64,000 nucleotides of DNA from Rhodococcus sp. OK302 (lineage in GTDB: Bacteria > Actinomycetota > Actinomycetes > Mycobacteriales > Mycobacteriaceae). Below the pieces are notes generated by a model that ran no database searches, was not told the origin of the DNA, and was given only the letters and a program-made list of their open reading frames with translations. The DNA lies in the NCBI RefSeq assembly GCF_002245895.1, contig NZ_NPJZ01000001.1, positions 1,103,001 to 1,167,000 on the forward strand. Reading direction: 5' to 3'. The number at the start of each line of letters is the position of its first letter. Within the stretch, counting starts at the first letter, position 1. Shown here one piece after another: positions 1-8,525 of this stretch. The position numbers were made by a program, and so were the translations under genes.

Positions 1-359
1 CGCGTTCTGTCGGCTCGAAGGGAGGTGAGTCCCAGAGTTCGAGATCTTCGGCGGGAACGACGTCGTAGTGCGAGTACATGAGAACTGTCGGAGCGTCTGC
101 CGGGCCGGGAACGGTGGCAATGATGACGGGTGCCGTCTTGCCGGGAATCTCCAGACGGTCGATCTGGGTGACACCGGCATTCTCCAAGAGCGAGACGATC
201 AGATCGTGAGCTTCGAAGAGCGGCGCTGCGGGGTAGCCGTCTGTTGCGACCGACGGTATCCGTACCAGTTCGATCAATTCGGATTTGAGTGCCGGCATCA
301 AATCCGCGGCAGCACTCTTGATCTGAAGAGGCGTCATCGGCCCTGAGTTTTCAGGCATA
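1..359 (-). CDS. M20 family metallopeptidase, N-terminal part (partial)
   Basis: The reading frame starts at the ATG complementary to 357-359 and runs off the left edge of the window without a stop, so only about 119 residues are visible. They contain the opening of an M20/ArgE/DapE-type peptidase: a helical N-terminus, the stretch ELIELVRIPSVATDG, then a beta-strand segment ending in VLMYSHYDVVPAEDLELWD and PPFEP. The SHYDVVP box carries the first zinc-binding His and the neighbouring catalytic Asp of the family. The start is backed by an AGGAGA ribosome site about 7 bases upstream. The family hydrolyses peptide or amide bonds with a co-catalytic zinc pair in the cytosol; the substrate cannot be read from this part. 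Confidence 0.85.
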
Positions 360-430
360 AGGTGATCTCCTTCTGCAAGCACTATTGACAGGGATACCGA
401 GCTCCCGAAGAGACGAGCAGAGCACCTGTT

Positions 431-446
431 CGGACCGGTCAGTCCG
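431..446. promoter_or_regulatory. Inverted repeat, possible operator of the M20 gene
   Basis: CGGAC and GTCCG arms flank a 6-base centre (CGGTCA), about 75 bases upstream of the M20 start. The form and size suit a TetR-like dimer site. No cognate regulator is in view, so the role is inferred only from position. Confidence 0.3.
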
Positions 447-857
447 TCGTCGGAAAGATTACGGTTGTCTCATTGATTCGGCGCGTCCGGTATGCGAATT
501 GTGTGTCCCGATCACCAACCCGCCTGGGTGAATTATGCGAATAGTCCGAATTGATGAATTCGAGTCTTATTTTCCGTGACGTATCCGGAGGCGTTCAGTT
601 CGATATTCGGATTACCCAAAGGCCGATTAGTAACTATTCCGCTAATTGATCGTTCAGTCAGCGGTATTGAGTTCGAATAAATCGGACGGATTAGCAATGG
701 GTGTTCAGGTTTCCGAATCGGCCTGGCCGCCACTGGATCTTTTCTGAAAACCTGCTGCGTAGTAGATGTTTTTGTCTACCCGGTGCAATGGCCGAAAATC
801 GTCTTCCATCACTGGGTGCGGGTGACGATATGTAACCCTTTGCCGGTTAAGGCTTGG

Positions 858-886
858 TTGACATGAATATTTCTACGGTTTCTAAT
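858..886 (+). promoter_or_regulatory. Sigma-70-type promoter of the surface-protein gene
   Basis: A perfect -35 hexamer TTGACA (858-863) is followed after exactly 17 bases by TCTAAT (881-886), five of six matches to the -10 consensus. Transcription would start near 893, giving a leader of about 80 bases before the ATG at 973, which has a GAGGAG ribosome site. Such a strong promoter suggests high or growth-linked expression. Confidence 0.7.
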
Positions 887-972
887 CATCGCAATCAGTC
901 GGCAATCTATCAGTTATCGACTGGCGCGGTCTTCAGCTTGCCCGTCTGGTTACTTTTCGAGGAGATCAACAA

Positions 973-2502
973 ATGAGCACATCGCCATCGGCCGTTGCGC
1001 AACGGAAATCGATCGTACTAACTTCCGTGTCCGCACTCTCGACGTGTGTGATGGTCGGTGGAATTGTCGCCGGATTTGCGGGACCCGCAACATCCGCGCC
1101 GGCTCGCGCGGCACTGCCGACGGCAGCTTTCACCGCGTCGGCGTGTGAGGGAACGGATACCGCCGACATCGTTCCCGGGTCGAATGAACTGGTGATCGAC
1201 GGTCAGCGTTTGGAGAACTACAACGACGGAAATGTCGTGCCCCTCTACAACAACGGCTACGTCGACGGTAGGTCGGTAGTCGCCCCGGTCTGTGGTGTGC
1301 GCGAAGTTGACGGCGTGGGTCCGCGGTCGGAATGGATGTACTGCACGGATATCGACCTGGATACCTGCGATGAGGTCAATGGCGGCCGGCCGGGCTATAC
1401 CCCTGAAGACGATCGCCACAATGAACTCTCCTTCGAGACTGTGGGGCCGACAATCCCGGTTGCCGGTAATGACCGCCTGAACGACGATCAGGAACTCGTC
1501 ATCAGTTACCTCCTCCAAAATCCACATCCGTTCACGGCCCTCACGCCGAACGGTGTCGCCGACGATTCGACCGACAACAATCGGGTGAATCGGCAGCTGC
1601 TGGTGTGGTGTATTTCCGACTGGGAGGGCGGCCAACACAAATACGGCGACGGCACCGAGATGGTCGATTGCGACGCCGACCTCGGATCAGCAGAGCAGTC
1701 TCGGATTCTCGAGATCATGAAAGCCGAACCCATTTTGGGAATCGAGCTGACACGCCCCACCGCGGGAACAGTCGCGAACGGCGGCACGGCCACCTTCACG
1801 GTATCGACCAATCTGTACGGCAAGCGGCTCACGGTGAATGTTCCGACCGGCGCCAAGGTCGAACTGTGTGAGCCCAGCTCAAACGCGAAGCTGACCGGCA
1901 ATACCCTCGTTGTCACCGGCAGCGGCAATGATTCGACCGACGTGAAACTCTGTGTCACGTCTTCCGCGGGTGGCAACGTCAAGGTTTCCGTGTCGGGTAC
2001 TCCCAGTTCGCACGAGAGCATCCACTGGAACAACGCCGGTGCCGAGTGCCAGGTCTTCGCAACCTTCGACACCGTGCAACAAGACAAACTCGCGGGCGAC
2101 GCAACGGTGACCTTCGATACGACGACTGCACCGACGACTACGACGACTGCACCGACGACGACGACGACTACGGTTCGGACTACCACCGTGACTGTGCCGG
2201 GTATTACGCAGCCGAATGTGGTTGTCATCCCGATCATTCCGATCATTCCCATCATCCCGATCATTCCGGCGCCCCCCGGAGCGCCCGTCAGTCCGGGTGC
2301 GCCGAACGTGCCGGCACCGGTCGCGCCGCAGGTGGATGCGCCGTCAATACCGCGGGCTCCGACGGGACCACGCCCCACCGCCATTGACGGCGGCGGCGCC
2401 GACGAGAGTGCCGGCCCGAATCTGGCGCTCACTCTCGGTGGGCTGGGTCTGATCGGCTTGGCGGCCTGCGGAGCTATCGCAGTCCGACGCAACCGTGCAT
2501 AA
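973..2502 (+). CDS. Cell-surface protein, putative thioester-domain adhesin with C-terminal membrane anchor
   Basis: A 509-residue exported protein. Residues 1-50 form a signal peptide (Arg-Lys, hydrophobic stretch, Ala-rich cleavage area). The N-terminal domain has WMYCTDIDL (Cys124) and, about 84 residues on, NRQLLVWCISD (Gln208). This pairing resembles the Cys and the Gln-x-x-(I/V)-W elements of Gram-positive thioester domains, which form an internal Cys-Gln thioester able to bond covalently to host or surface amines. A beta-rich middle domain follows (about 255-385), then a Thr-rich stalk, an IPI-repeat and Pro/Ala-rich linker, and finally a transmembrane helix with an Arg-rich tail. There is no LPXTG, so anchoring would be by the helix. 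The thioester assignment is inference from motif spacing; a plain surface protein of unknown function is the alternative. Confidence 0.55.
   Translation: MSTSPSAVAQRKSIVLTSVSALSTCVMVGGIVAGFAGPATSAPARAALPTAAFTASACEGTDTADIVPGSNELVIDGQRLENYNDGNVVPLYNNGYVDGRSVVAPVCGVREVDGVGPRSEWMYCTDIDLDTCDEVNGGRPGYTPEDDRHNELSFETVGPTIPVAGNDRLNDDQELVISYLLQNPHPFTALTPNGVADDSTDNNRVNRQLLVWCISDWEGGQHKYGDGTEMVDCDADLGSAEQSRILEIMKAEPILGIELTRPTAGTVANGGTATFTVSTNLYGKRLTVNVPTGAKVELCEPSSNAKLTGNTLVVTGSGNDSTDVKLCVTSSAGGNVKVSVSGTPSSHESIHWNNAGAECQVFATFDTVQQDKLAGDATVTFDTTTAPTTTTTAPTTTTTTVRTTTVTVPGITQPNVVVIPIIPIIPIIPIIPAPPGAPVSPGAPNVPAPVAPQVDAPSIPRAPTGPRPTAIDGGGADESAGPNLALTLGGLGLIGLAACGAIAVRRNRA
2119..2270 (+). repeat. In-gene tandem repeats encoding Thr-rich and Ile-Pro-rich stalk
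   Basis: Two simple-sequence tracts lie inside the surface-protein gene. One is built from ACGACTGCACCG-like units encoding alternating Thr/Ala/Pro near 2119-2185; the other is built from ATCATTCCG/ATCATCCCG units encoding Ile-Pro repeats near 2227-2268. Both are in frame and would allow slip-strand length change of the stalk without breaking the gene. Confidence 0.7.
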
Positions 2503-2536
2503 GTAGTACGACGACCTGACCCAGATCGCATGAGTT

Positions 2537-2577
2537 GACGCCCGGTGCCGAAGACCCCCACTTCGGCACCGGGCGTC
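2537..2577 (+). terminator. Strong intrinsic terminator hairpin
   Basis: GACGCCCGGTGCCGAAG pairs perfectly over 17 bases with its complement at 2561-2577, with a 7-base loop (ACCCCCA). It lies 35 bases after the stop of the surface-protein gene and is followed by a weakly T-rich tail. It separates that gene from the carboxylase. Confidence 0.9.
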
Positions 2578-2628
2578 GCTATTGCTTGACTTGACGGCGA
2601 TGTCAAAACACACTGTGGCGGTGACTGG

Positions 2629-5600
2629 ATGCGACGTTTTCGAATGAGACTGCTGATCGCCAACCGAGGCGAGATTGCCCTGCGCATCATTCGCACTGCT
2701 CGTGAATTCGGCATCGAAACAGTGTCCGTGTATGCCGAAGACGATGCGGGTAGTCCGCATGTCGATGCCGCTACCGAGTCCTACCCCTTGCAGGGCAGTG
2801 GCGCGGCCGCCTACCTGGATCAGGATTCGTTGTTGGAGATTGCGACGAATTCCGGTGTTACGCACATTCATCCGGGGTACGGATTTCTGAGTGAGAATGC
2901 AGACTTCGCGCAGGGATGTACTGATTCAGGCATGGTTTTTGTCGGCCCGGACGCCGGCGTGCTCCGTACTTTCGGTGACAAGGCGAGCGCACGAGCGACC
3001 GCCGCCGGGTCCGGCATTCCGGTACTACCCGCAACCGCGGGCGGCGTAAACCTCGACGAGGTTCGAGAATTCTTTGCCCGCAACCCGCGTGGAATCATGA
3101 TCAAAGCACTCGCCGGCGGCGGTGGCCGCGGCATGAGGGCGGTTACCGATGCCCGATCTCTGGACGAGGCCTACCGGGTCTGTTCTGCCGAAGCGCTGGC
3201 CGGGTTCGGCACCGAGGCGTTGTTCGCGGAAGTGCTCAGTGAACGTGCACGTCATATCGAGGTGCAGGTCGTAGCGGCGCCAGGCAGCGGGGGAACGCGT
3301 GCTCTGGCCTTGGGTGATCGAGATTGCAGTGTTCAGCGACGCCACCAAAAGTTGATAGAGATCGCTCCGGCACAAGGACTTTCGGACCCGCTGCGTGAGC
3401 GCCTGCATTCGGCGGCGGCGCGCTTGTGTGCCGCGGTCGGGTATCGCGGGATTGCCACCGTCGAGTTTCTGCTCGAAGAGCGCGGATTCGTTTTCCTCGA
3501 GGTCAACCCGCGAATTCAGGTAGAACACACGGTTACCGAAGAGGTTACGGGCGTCGATCTGGTAGCCGCGCAATTGATGATTGCGGACGGCATGGATTTC
3601 GACGATCTGGATCTTCCCGGTGGAATCACGTGGACAGAAGGAGATTTCGAGCATCACGGCGCGTTGGCAAAGGCGTCGGGAGTTGCGATTCAGGCGCGGG
3701 TCAACCTGGAAACCATGACGCGCGACGGCAATGCGCTGCCGGCGTCCGGGACGCTGGACGTGTTCGCTCCGCCCAGTGGGCCGGGGGTGCGGGTGGACAC
3801 CTTCGGTGTGCCCGGGCTGACGCCGAGCGTCCGATACGATTCCCTGCTGGCGAAGGTAATCGCACATACCCGCCGATCGGATTTTCTTGCAGCAGTGCGT
3901 AAATCGATCGCAGCTCTGGATGATTTTGCTATCGACGGAGTTCCGACGAATATAGCGTTCCTGCGGGCGATACTGTCCGACAAGGATTTCCGTGAATCTC
4001 TGATCGACGTCGACTGGCTCGGCTCGCGCCTGGCGGACTTGGTTCCTGAAATTGGTGCGCCCGGCCGTGTGCCTAGTGTGGATGTCGGATCCGACGAAGT
4101 TGTGGTGAGAGCGCAGATGGCTGGCATCGTTGTCGAACTTGCTGCCGTCGGTAGCGGTGTGCACGCCGGCGGCCAGGTCGTGATACTCGAGGCGATGAAG
4201 ATGCAACATGTGCTGCCGGCCGAAGGGGATCTCGAAGTGGTTCGGGTGCTCTCGTCAGTCGGAAGGTCGGTGAGTGCCGGCGAACCCCTGCTCGTCGTTC
4301 GCAGTGCGACCGCCGGCGCGCAACTGGCCGATATCGATATGGTTGACCTCGACGCTGTGCGCCCTGATCTTGCTGAAATCATTGCCCGCCATGAGGTTAC
4401 GCTCGACGCAGCACGTCCCACGGCAGTGGCGAAGCGCCACAAGCTGGGGCGCAGAACTGCTCGCGAAAACGTCTACGATTTGGTCGACGACAACAGTTTG
4501 GTCGAGTACGGTGCACTGGCTCTGGCGGCCCAACGTAGTCGACGTAGTGAAGAAGATTTGATCGCCAACACTCCGGCTGACGGGTTGATCGGCGGCGTCG
4601 CGACCATCGGCGGCGGCGAGAGCGTCGTCATCTCCTACGACTACTCGGTTCTTGCCGGTACGCAAGGTATGCGCAATCATGCGAAGACCGATCGACTACT
4701 CGAAATTGCAGGCCGCAAGCGAGTTCCGGTGGTGCTCTTCGCGGAAGGCGGCGGCGGCCGCCCGGGTGATACGGATGCCGGAGCGGGTTCGGGACTCGAA
4801 CTGGGTACGTTCCGTGCGATGGCGGCGCTGAGCGGCAGAGTGCCCCTGGTGGCCGTCGTATCGGGGCGTTGTTTTGCCGGCAACGCGGCACTGGCCGGCG
4901 CCTGTGACGTCCTGATCGCAACCCCCGACGCCAACATCGGGATGGGTGGACCGGCAATGGTCGAGGGCGGTGGTCTCGGAAACTTCCGCCCCGAGGACAT
5001 CGGACCCGTCGACGTGCAACGACGTAACGGCGTCGTACATCTGGTAGCGGACGACGACGCTCAGGCCGTTGCCCTGGCCAAGAAGTATTTGGGTTACTTC
5101 CAGGGTGCATCGGCGGAGTGGACCGCTCCGGATCCGCGTCTGTCGCGGCATGTGGTGCCGGAGAACCGGTTACGTTCCTACGATGTGCGCGCCGCGATCA
5201 CGTCGATCGCCGACGTCGGTTCGGTCTTGGAGTTGCGGCGCGACTACGGACGCGGGATTGTGACGGCGCTGATTCGCGTCGAAGGTGTCGCGTACGGAGT
5301 GCTGGCCAACAGTAGTGAGCATCTCGGCGGAGCTATCGACGCGGAGGCATCGGACAAGGCGTCGGACTTCCTGGAATTGTTGGAAGCCCATCGCATGCCG
5401 CTGGTGACCCTGTGCGATACACCGGGATTCATGGTGGGGCCTGATTCGGAGGAAGAGGCGACGGTTCGGAGATTCGGCAAGTTCTTCGTGGCGGGTGCGC
5501 GACTTACCGTGCCGTTCGGAACCGTCATCCTGCGTAAGGGATACGGGTTGGGCGCCATGGCGATGGCCGGCGGTTCGTTCCAGGCTCCGGAGTTCACGGT

Positions 5601-5865
5601 GGCCTGGCCGACCGGCGAGATCGGCCCCATGGGCTTGGAAGGCGCTGTGCGGTTGGGTTTCCGGAAGGAACTGGAGTCGATCGAAGACCCCGCTGCTCGG
5701 GAGACACTGTTCGGCCAGTTCGTGGAGTTGGCGTATGCGCAGGGTAAAGCTCTGATGGCGGCAACAATATTCGAGTTGGATGACGTCATCGATCCGGCAG
5801 ACACCCGAAAGTGGATCAGGCAGTTGTCGCCAGCGCCGCAGCAAGGCCGAAAGCGATTGCCATAA
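2629..5865 (+). CDS. Single-chain biotin-dependent acyl-CoA carboxylase (BC-BCCP-CT fusion)
   Basis: A 1078-residue polypeptide holding all three activities of an acyl-CoA carboxylase. Residues about 7-450 are the biotin carboxylase: LLIANRGEIALRI start, ATP-grasp loop ALAGGGGRGMRA, CSVQRRHQKLIE, and NPRIQVEHTVTEEVTGVDLV. A short linker leads to the biotinyl domain, with EAMKM placing the biotinylated lysine at residue 524. Residues about 590-1065 are the carboxyltransferase, with the GRRTARENVYDL entry motif and glycine-rich oxyanion loops such as GTQGMRNHAK. ATP and bicarbonate carboxylate biotin, which passes CO2 to an acyl-CoA; acetyl-, propionyl- or a longer acyl-CoA cannot be told apart here. 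Most actinobacterial enzymes split these parts over AccA and AccD subunits. An alternative start is the ATG at 2647. The 3' end overlaps the convergent copD by 50 bases. Confidence 0.88.
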   Translation: MRRFRMRLLIANRGEIALRIIRTAREFGIETVSVYAEDDAGSPHVDAATESYPLQGSGAAAYLDQDSLLEIATNSGVTHIHPGYGFLSENADFAQGCTDSGMVFVGPDAGVLRTFGDKASARATAAGSGIPVLPATAGGVNLDEVREFFARNPRGIMIKALAGGGGRGMRAVTDARSLDEAYRVCSAEALAGFGTEALFAEVLSERARHIEVQVVAAPGSGGTRALALGDRDCSVQRRHQKLIEIAPAQGLSDPLRERLHSAAARLCAAVGYRGIATVEFLLEERGFVFLEVNPRIQVEHTVTEEVTGVDLVAAQLMIADGMDFDDLDLPGGITWTEGDFEHHGALAKASGVAIQARVNLETMTRDGNALPASGTLDVFAPPSGPGVRVDTFGVPGLTPSVRYDSLLAKVIAHTRRSDFLAAVRKSIAALDDFAIDGVPTNIAFLRAILSDKDFRESLIDVDWLGSRLADLVPEIGAPGRVPSVDVGSDEVVVRAQMAGIVVELAAVGSGVHAGGQVVILEAMKMQHVLPAEGDLEVVRVLSSVGRSVSAGEPLLVVRSATAGAQLADIDMVDLDAVRPDLAEIIARHEVTLDAARPTAVAKRHKLGRRTARENVYDLVDDNSLVEYGALALAAQRSRRSEEDLIANTPADGLIGGVATIGGGESVVISYDYSVLAGTQGMRNHAKTDRLLEIAGRKRVPVVLFAEGGGGRPGDTDAGAGSGLELGTFRAMAALSGRVPLVAVVSGRCFAGNAALAGACDVLIATPDANIGMGGPAMVEGGGLGNFRPEDIGPVDVQRRNGVVHLVADDDAQAVALAKKYLGYFQGASAEWTAPDPRLSRHVVPENRLRSYDVRAAITSIADVGSVLELRRDYGRGIVTALIRVEGVAYGVLANSSEHLGGAIDAEASDKASDFLELLEAHRMPLVTLCDTPGFMVGPDSEEEATVRRFGKFFVAGARLTVPFGTVILRKGYGLGAMAMAGGSFQAPEFTVAWPTGEIGPMGLEGAVRLGFRKELESIEDPAARETLFGQFVELAYAQGKALMAATIFELDDVIDPADTRKWIRQLSPAPQQGRKRLP

Positions 5866-6757
5866 AGGCAACTTCACTGATCGCGCGGCGCAAGGATCCG
5901 TCCGCGCTGATTCGGTGAGCTGCACTCGCGATCACCCACGTTCGACGCCACCACCACCCCAAGGCGACCAGTAAGGCGATGGCAACGATTTTGGCGAGTA
6001 CGACGCGTCCGTACGCGGTGTCATAGAGGGCGGTCACAGATCCGAGGCGCACGGCAGCGTTGACCGTTCCCGTGATGACAAGTGCGAGAACGCATCGCCA
6101 GGCGAGTTCGGAGTATTTGGGCAACCAGAGTGCCCAGGCGCCGCGAGCGGGCATTGCCAGGGCGAGGGCGGCAAGGACACCGAACCACAGTGCGGCCGCG
6201 AGCACATGGACGGCGTCGAGGATGGAACCGAAGCTCTGCTGCGCCATGTGGCCGGTGATGGGACGGGCGGCGAGGGCGAGCGCCGTGACGACCAATGCCG
6301 GTGCCACAGGCGCTGTTTCAGGGTTCTTGAACCCGTAGACGCCGTAGCAGACGACGGAAAACGCGCACACGATGATGGCGACACCGACGCGGCCGACGTT
6401 GACTTCGCTGACAAATGTTCCGAAGTTGCCGACTGTCAACGACGTTATCGGCGTTCCGTCGGCGGCCGCGGCCCCCAATGCGAGGAGGGCGATTTCGGCA
6501 ACGAACCACACTGCAGCAAGGGCGGTGAGTTGAGTCCACATGGTGGCTGCGGGTGCTGCGGGTCGACGCTCCCCGCGTCCCATCCACGCCAAGGTCGCGA
6601 TTCCCAGTGTCACAGAACCACTACCGATGGCGAGGGCGCGGACGGTGCTGGACGCCTCGGGGCCGGCGGGAGTTGCCAACCCCCAGGCGATCAGCACTCC
6701 CAGGAGAGCTGTAGGTACGGCAAACAGCAACCACCATCTGTTTGCCGTACCGGTCAT
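5816..6757 (-). CDS. CopD-family copper resistance membrane protein
   Basis: A 313-residue polytopic membrane protein with about eight hydrophobic segments and the conserved features of the CopD/PcoD domain, including ITGHMAQQ, LDAVHVLAAALWFGVLAAL and a C-terminal LGWWWRRTWV. CopD works with periplasmic-side CopC in moving copper across the cytoplasmic membrane. It is last in a leftward operon, starting 4 bases after the CopC stop. Its last 50 bases overlap the end of the carboxylase gene on the other strand. The direction of copper movement cannot be read from sequence. Confidence 0.85.
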   Translation of the reverse strand: MTGTANRWWLLFAVPTALLGVLIAWGLATPAGPEASSTVRALAIGSGSVTLGIATLAWMGRGERRPAAPAATMWTQLTALAAVWFVAEIALLALGAAAADGTPITSLTVGNFGTFVSEVNVGRVGVAIIVCAFSVVCYGVYGFKNPETAPVAPALVVTALALAARPITGHMAQQSFGSILDAVHVLAAALWFGVLAALALAMPARGAWALWLPKYSELAWRCVLALVITGTVNAAVRLGSVTALYDTAYGRVVLAKIVAIALLVALGWWWRRTWVIASAAHRISADGSLRRAISEVAFMAIAFGLAAALATTA

Positions 6758-6761
6758 CGGA

Positions 6762-7298
6762 TCAGCTCGACTTGGGCTTGCGGAGCACGAAGAACAGTGC
6801 GCCGCCGAAGACGACTACACCGGCGACGATGAAGGCCCACACTGGAATGCTGTTCGACGACGAGGATGACGACGAACTCTCACCGCCACCCGCCGTCGGA
6901 GTGGTGGGAGTGCCCGGGCCGGCTTCGGTGAGCGTGAAGTTCAACGTTCCCTGAACCGGGTGGCCGTCGGCAGAGGTCACGCGATACGCGATCGTGTACA
7001 CACCGGCGGGTCCCAGATCCCCGAGATCCACACTTACCGTTGCACCCTCCACCGAGGGGTCGCCCTTGGTCCACTGGTCGCGACTGTCGCCGGGGCCGGT
7101 GACCGTCAACGCGGCGAACTGCGCCTGCAAGGCCTCGTTGAAGCTGACGGAGACGTTGTCCGGGGCGACCTGGATCGACGTTCCGTTCTCGGGGTTGGAA
7201 CTGGTGACGGCGGAATGTGCACTGGCGGTGCCCACTCCGATCATCGACGCGAGCATGGCGAGTAGACCGACCGTAATTACCTTGATGCGTGTACTCAT
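6762..7298 (-). CDS. CopC-domain copper-binding protein, membrane-anchored
   Basis: A 178-residue protein with a signal peptide ending in GTASA, so that the mature chain begins with His (HSAVTSSNPENGT). An N-terminal His is the first copper ligand in CopC proteins, and the domain runs to about residue 125 with the typical DGHPVQGTLNFTL strand carrying another His. A Thr/Gly/Ser-rich linker and one transmembrane helix with a short basic tail follow, so the domain is tethered to the outer face of the membrane, as in many actinobacteria. The start overlaps the YcnI stop by 4 bases (ATGA), showing translational coupling. Confidence 0.9.
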   Translation of the reverse strand: MSTRIKVITVGLLAMLASMIGVGTASAHSAVTSSNPENGTSIQVAPDNVSVSFNEALQAQFAALTVTGPGDSRDQWTKGDPSVEGATVSVDLGDLGPAGVYTIAYRVTSADGHPVQGTLNFTLTEAGPGTPTTPTAGGGESSSSSSSSNSIPVWAFIVAGVVVFGGALFFVLRKPKSS

Positions 7299-7954
7299 GA
7301 ACGCTTGCTCCTCACCAGTGCGCCCAGACCGAGTGCGGCGCCGAGGGCGCCGAGCACCAGTCCGGCTCCTCCGAGCCAGCGGGCTGTGTTGTCGTTCGCT
7401 GATTCTGTCGTAGATTCCGTCGCAGTTGCGGTGTTTGCCCCATGGGCGTCGCCGGTCGAAGCTGCCAACGTCAGCGTCGGTGTCGGCTTGTCGGGCTCAC
7501 TGCCGTCGGCGAGAGCTTCCTGATCCCAGTTGACGACCTTGCCGTCGCTGTACGTCTGCACTGCCTTGAACTCGACCTCGTCCTGCGTCGGGAGAGGGCC
7601 GGCAGAAAGGACGAACTGCTGGAACTGGCCGGGTCCGACTCCGACGCCGGGATCTGCTGTCCAGGTCACGGACTTGGCGACCAACGACGTCGGATCCTTC
7701 TCGACGACGGATGTCCAACCGGGCATCGGTTCGGTGCGAGCCGACTTCAGGTCGGGCAGTGCCACCGTCACCTTGGTGGTGGAGGCGGCGTCGGATTCGG
7801 TGGGAACGCGGAAGGTCAGAACGGTGTATCCGCCCTGCGTCGCCCCGGGAGCTACGACGCTGACGTGCGCCGACGCAATTCCGCCGGCGATGAGAAGGGC
7901 TCCGCCGGTGGCTGTTGCCGTGAAAAGTGCACGCGAAATCAGGGTGTTCTTCAT
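7295..7954 (-). CDS. YcnI family (DUF1775) copper-associated exported protein
   Basis: A 219-residue exported protein. I place the start at the ATG complementary to 7952-7954 (MKNTLISRALFTATATGG), because the signal peptide begins there, although the open frame extends upstream to 8116. Signal cleavage after GIASA leaves an N-terminal His (HVSVVAPG), the copper-binding residue of the DUF1775 domain. The domain shows GYTVLTFRVPTE, a PMPGWTSV loop and a tryptophan-bearing TWTADPG segment. A linker and C-terminal transmembrane helix with RSKRS tail anchor it. YcnI proteins act as copper chaperones beside CopC/CopD, as here. Confidence 0.88.
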   Translation of the reverse strand: MKNTLISRALFTATATGGALLIAGGIASAHVSVVAPGATQGGYTVLTFRVPTESDAASTTKVTVALPDLKSARTEPMPGWTSVVEKDPTSLVAKSVTWTADPGVGVGPGQFQQFVLSAGPLPTQDEVEFKAVQTYSDGKVVNWDQEALADGSEPDKPTPTLTLAASTGDAHGANTATATESTTESANDNTARWLGGAGLVLGALGAALGLGALVRSKRS

Positions 7955-8000
7955 GTTGGGTTGTGTCCTCTGGTGAAGGTTTCGATGAGTGACGAGTTCT

Positions 8001-8519
8001 TCAAACCAGAACAGGAGGACCGCGCCGCGAGATGCTGGCGCGAAGGAGAGCGTCGACGGTGCTGGGGTGGGTGCCGTTGTAGGAGATGCGTCGGCGAACT
8101 CGGGCAATCGGCCCAATCGGAGCCAGTACGTCTCGGATGACCGTGGTGACGACGCGGAAAAACTGCTCAGCGGCGAGGACGAGTACCGCGCACACCGCGG
8201 TAGCCACTGCGTGCGCCCCGAGCATCATGAGGCCGGGAGCGGATGAATGAGAGTGCACGGAGACGGTCATGGCAGCGTGCGCCGCGAGTTGACCGGCACC
8301 GAGTGCCGCAATCAGGGGCAACGGGCCTCGTGTCAGTGCCGGGAGTGTTGCGGTGATCGCGCCAACCGCCACGCTGACGGCGATCAGCAAAGTCATCGCC
8401 GACGCCGGCGGAATTTCACCGCCGCCCATCCCGTGCGCTGCTATCGCCAGGGCACCCGACGCGGCCCCGACAACACTGCCCCGAAGGGGTGCTGTCGCGG
8501 GCGCGCCGAGTGAAGACAC
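8001..8519 (-). CDS. Hypothetical membrane protein of the copper operon
   Basis: A 172-residue protein starting at GTG (complement of 8517-8519), 6 bases after the stop of the coiled-coil gene upstream. It has about four transmembrane segments in the first 130 residues, a His-bearing loop (TVSVHSHSSAPGLMMLGAHAV) and a hydrophilic, Arg-rich C-terminal tail. I do not recognise a named family. The His/Met-rich loops and the place directly before ycnI, copC and copD make a helper role in copper handling plausible. It is separated from ycnI by 46 bases. Confidence 0.7.
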   Translation of the reverse strand: MSSLGAPATAPLRGSVVGAASGALAIAAHGMGGGEIPPASAMTLLIAVSVAVGAITATLPALTRGPLPLIAALGAGQLAAHAAMTVSVHSHSSAPGLMMLGAHAVATAVCAVLVLAAEQFFRVVTTVIRDVLAPIGPIARVRRRISYNGTHPSTVDALLRASISRRGPPVLV

Positions 8520-8525
8520 TTTTCT

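Larger units (their letters stand above)
360..972. other. Intergenic region with divergent regulatory signals
   Basis: About 610 bases without a credible gene. A 66-codon frame on the minus strand at 533-733 has no family resemblance and no ribosome site. The region is relatively AT-rich around 530-720. It carries the ribosome site of the M20 gene at its left end, an inverted repeat CGGAC-CGGTCA-GTCCG at 431-446 that could be an operator for that gene, and a near-consensus promoter at 858-886 for the surface-protein gene. Confidence 0.6.

Noticed and set aside
533..733. 66-codon minus-strand frame in the first intergenic gap
   Set aside because: AT-rich non-coding region, no ribosome site, no family likeness.
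1506..2714. 402-codon antisense frame over the surface-protein gene
   Set aside because: Shadow of the Thr/Pro/Gly-rich gene on the other strand; crosses the terminator and the carboxylase start.
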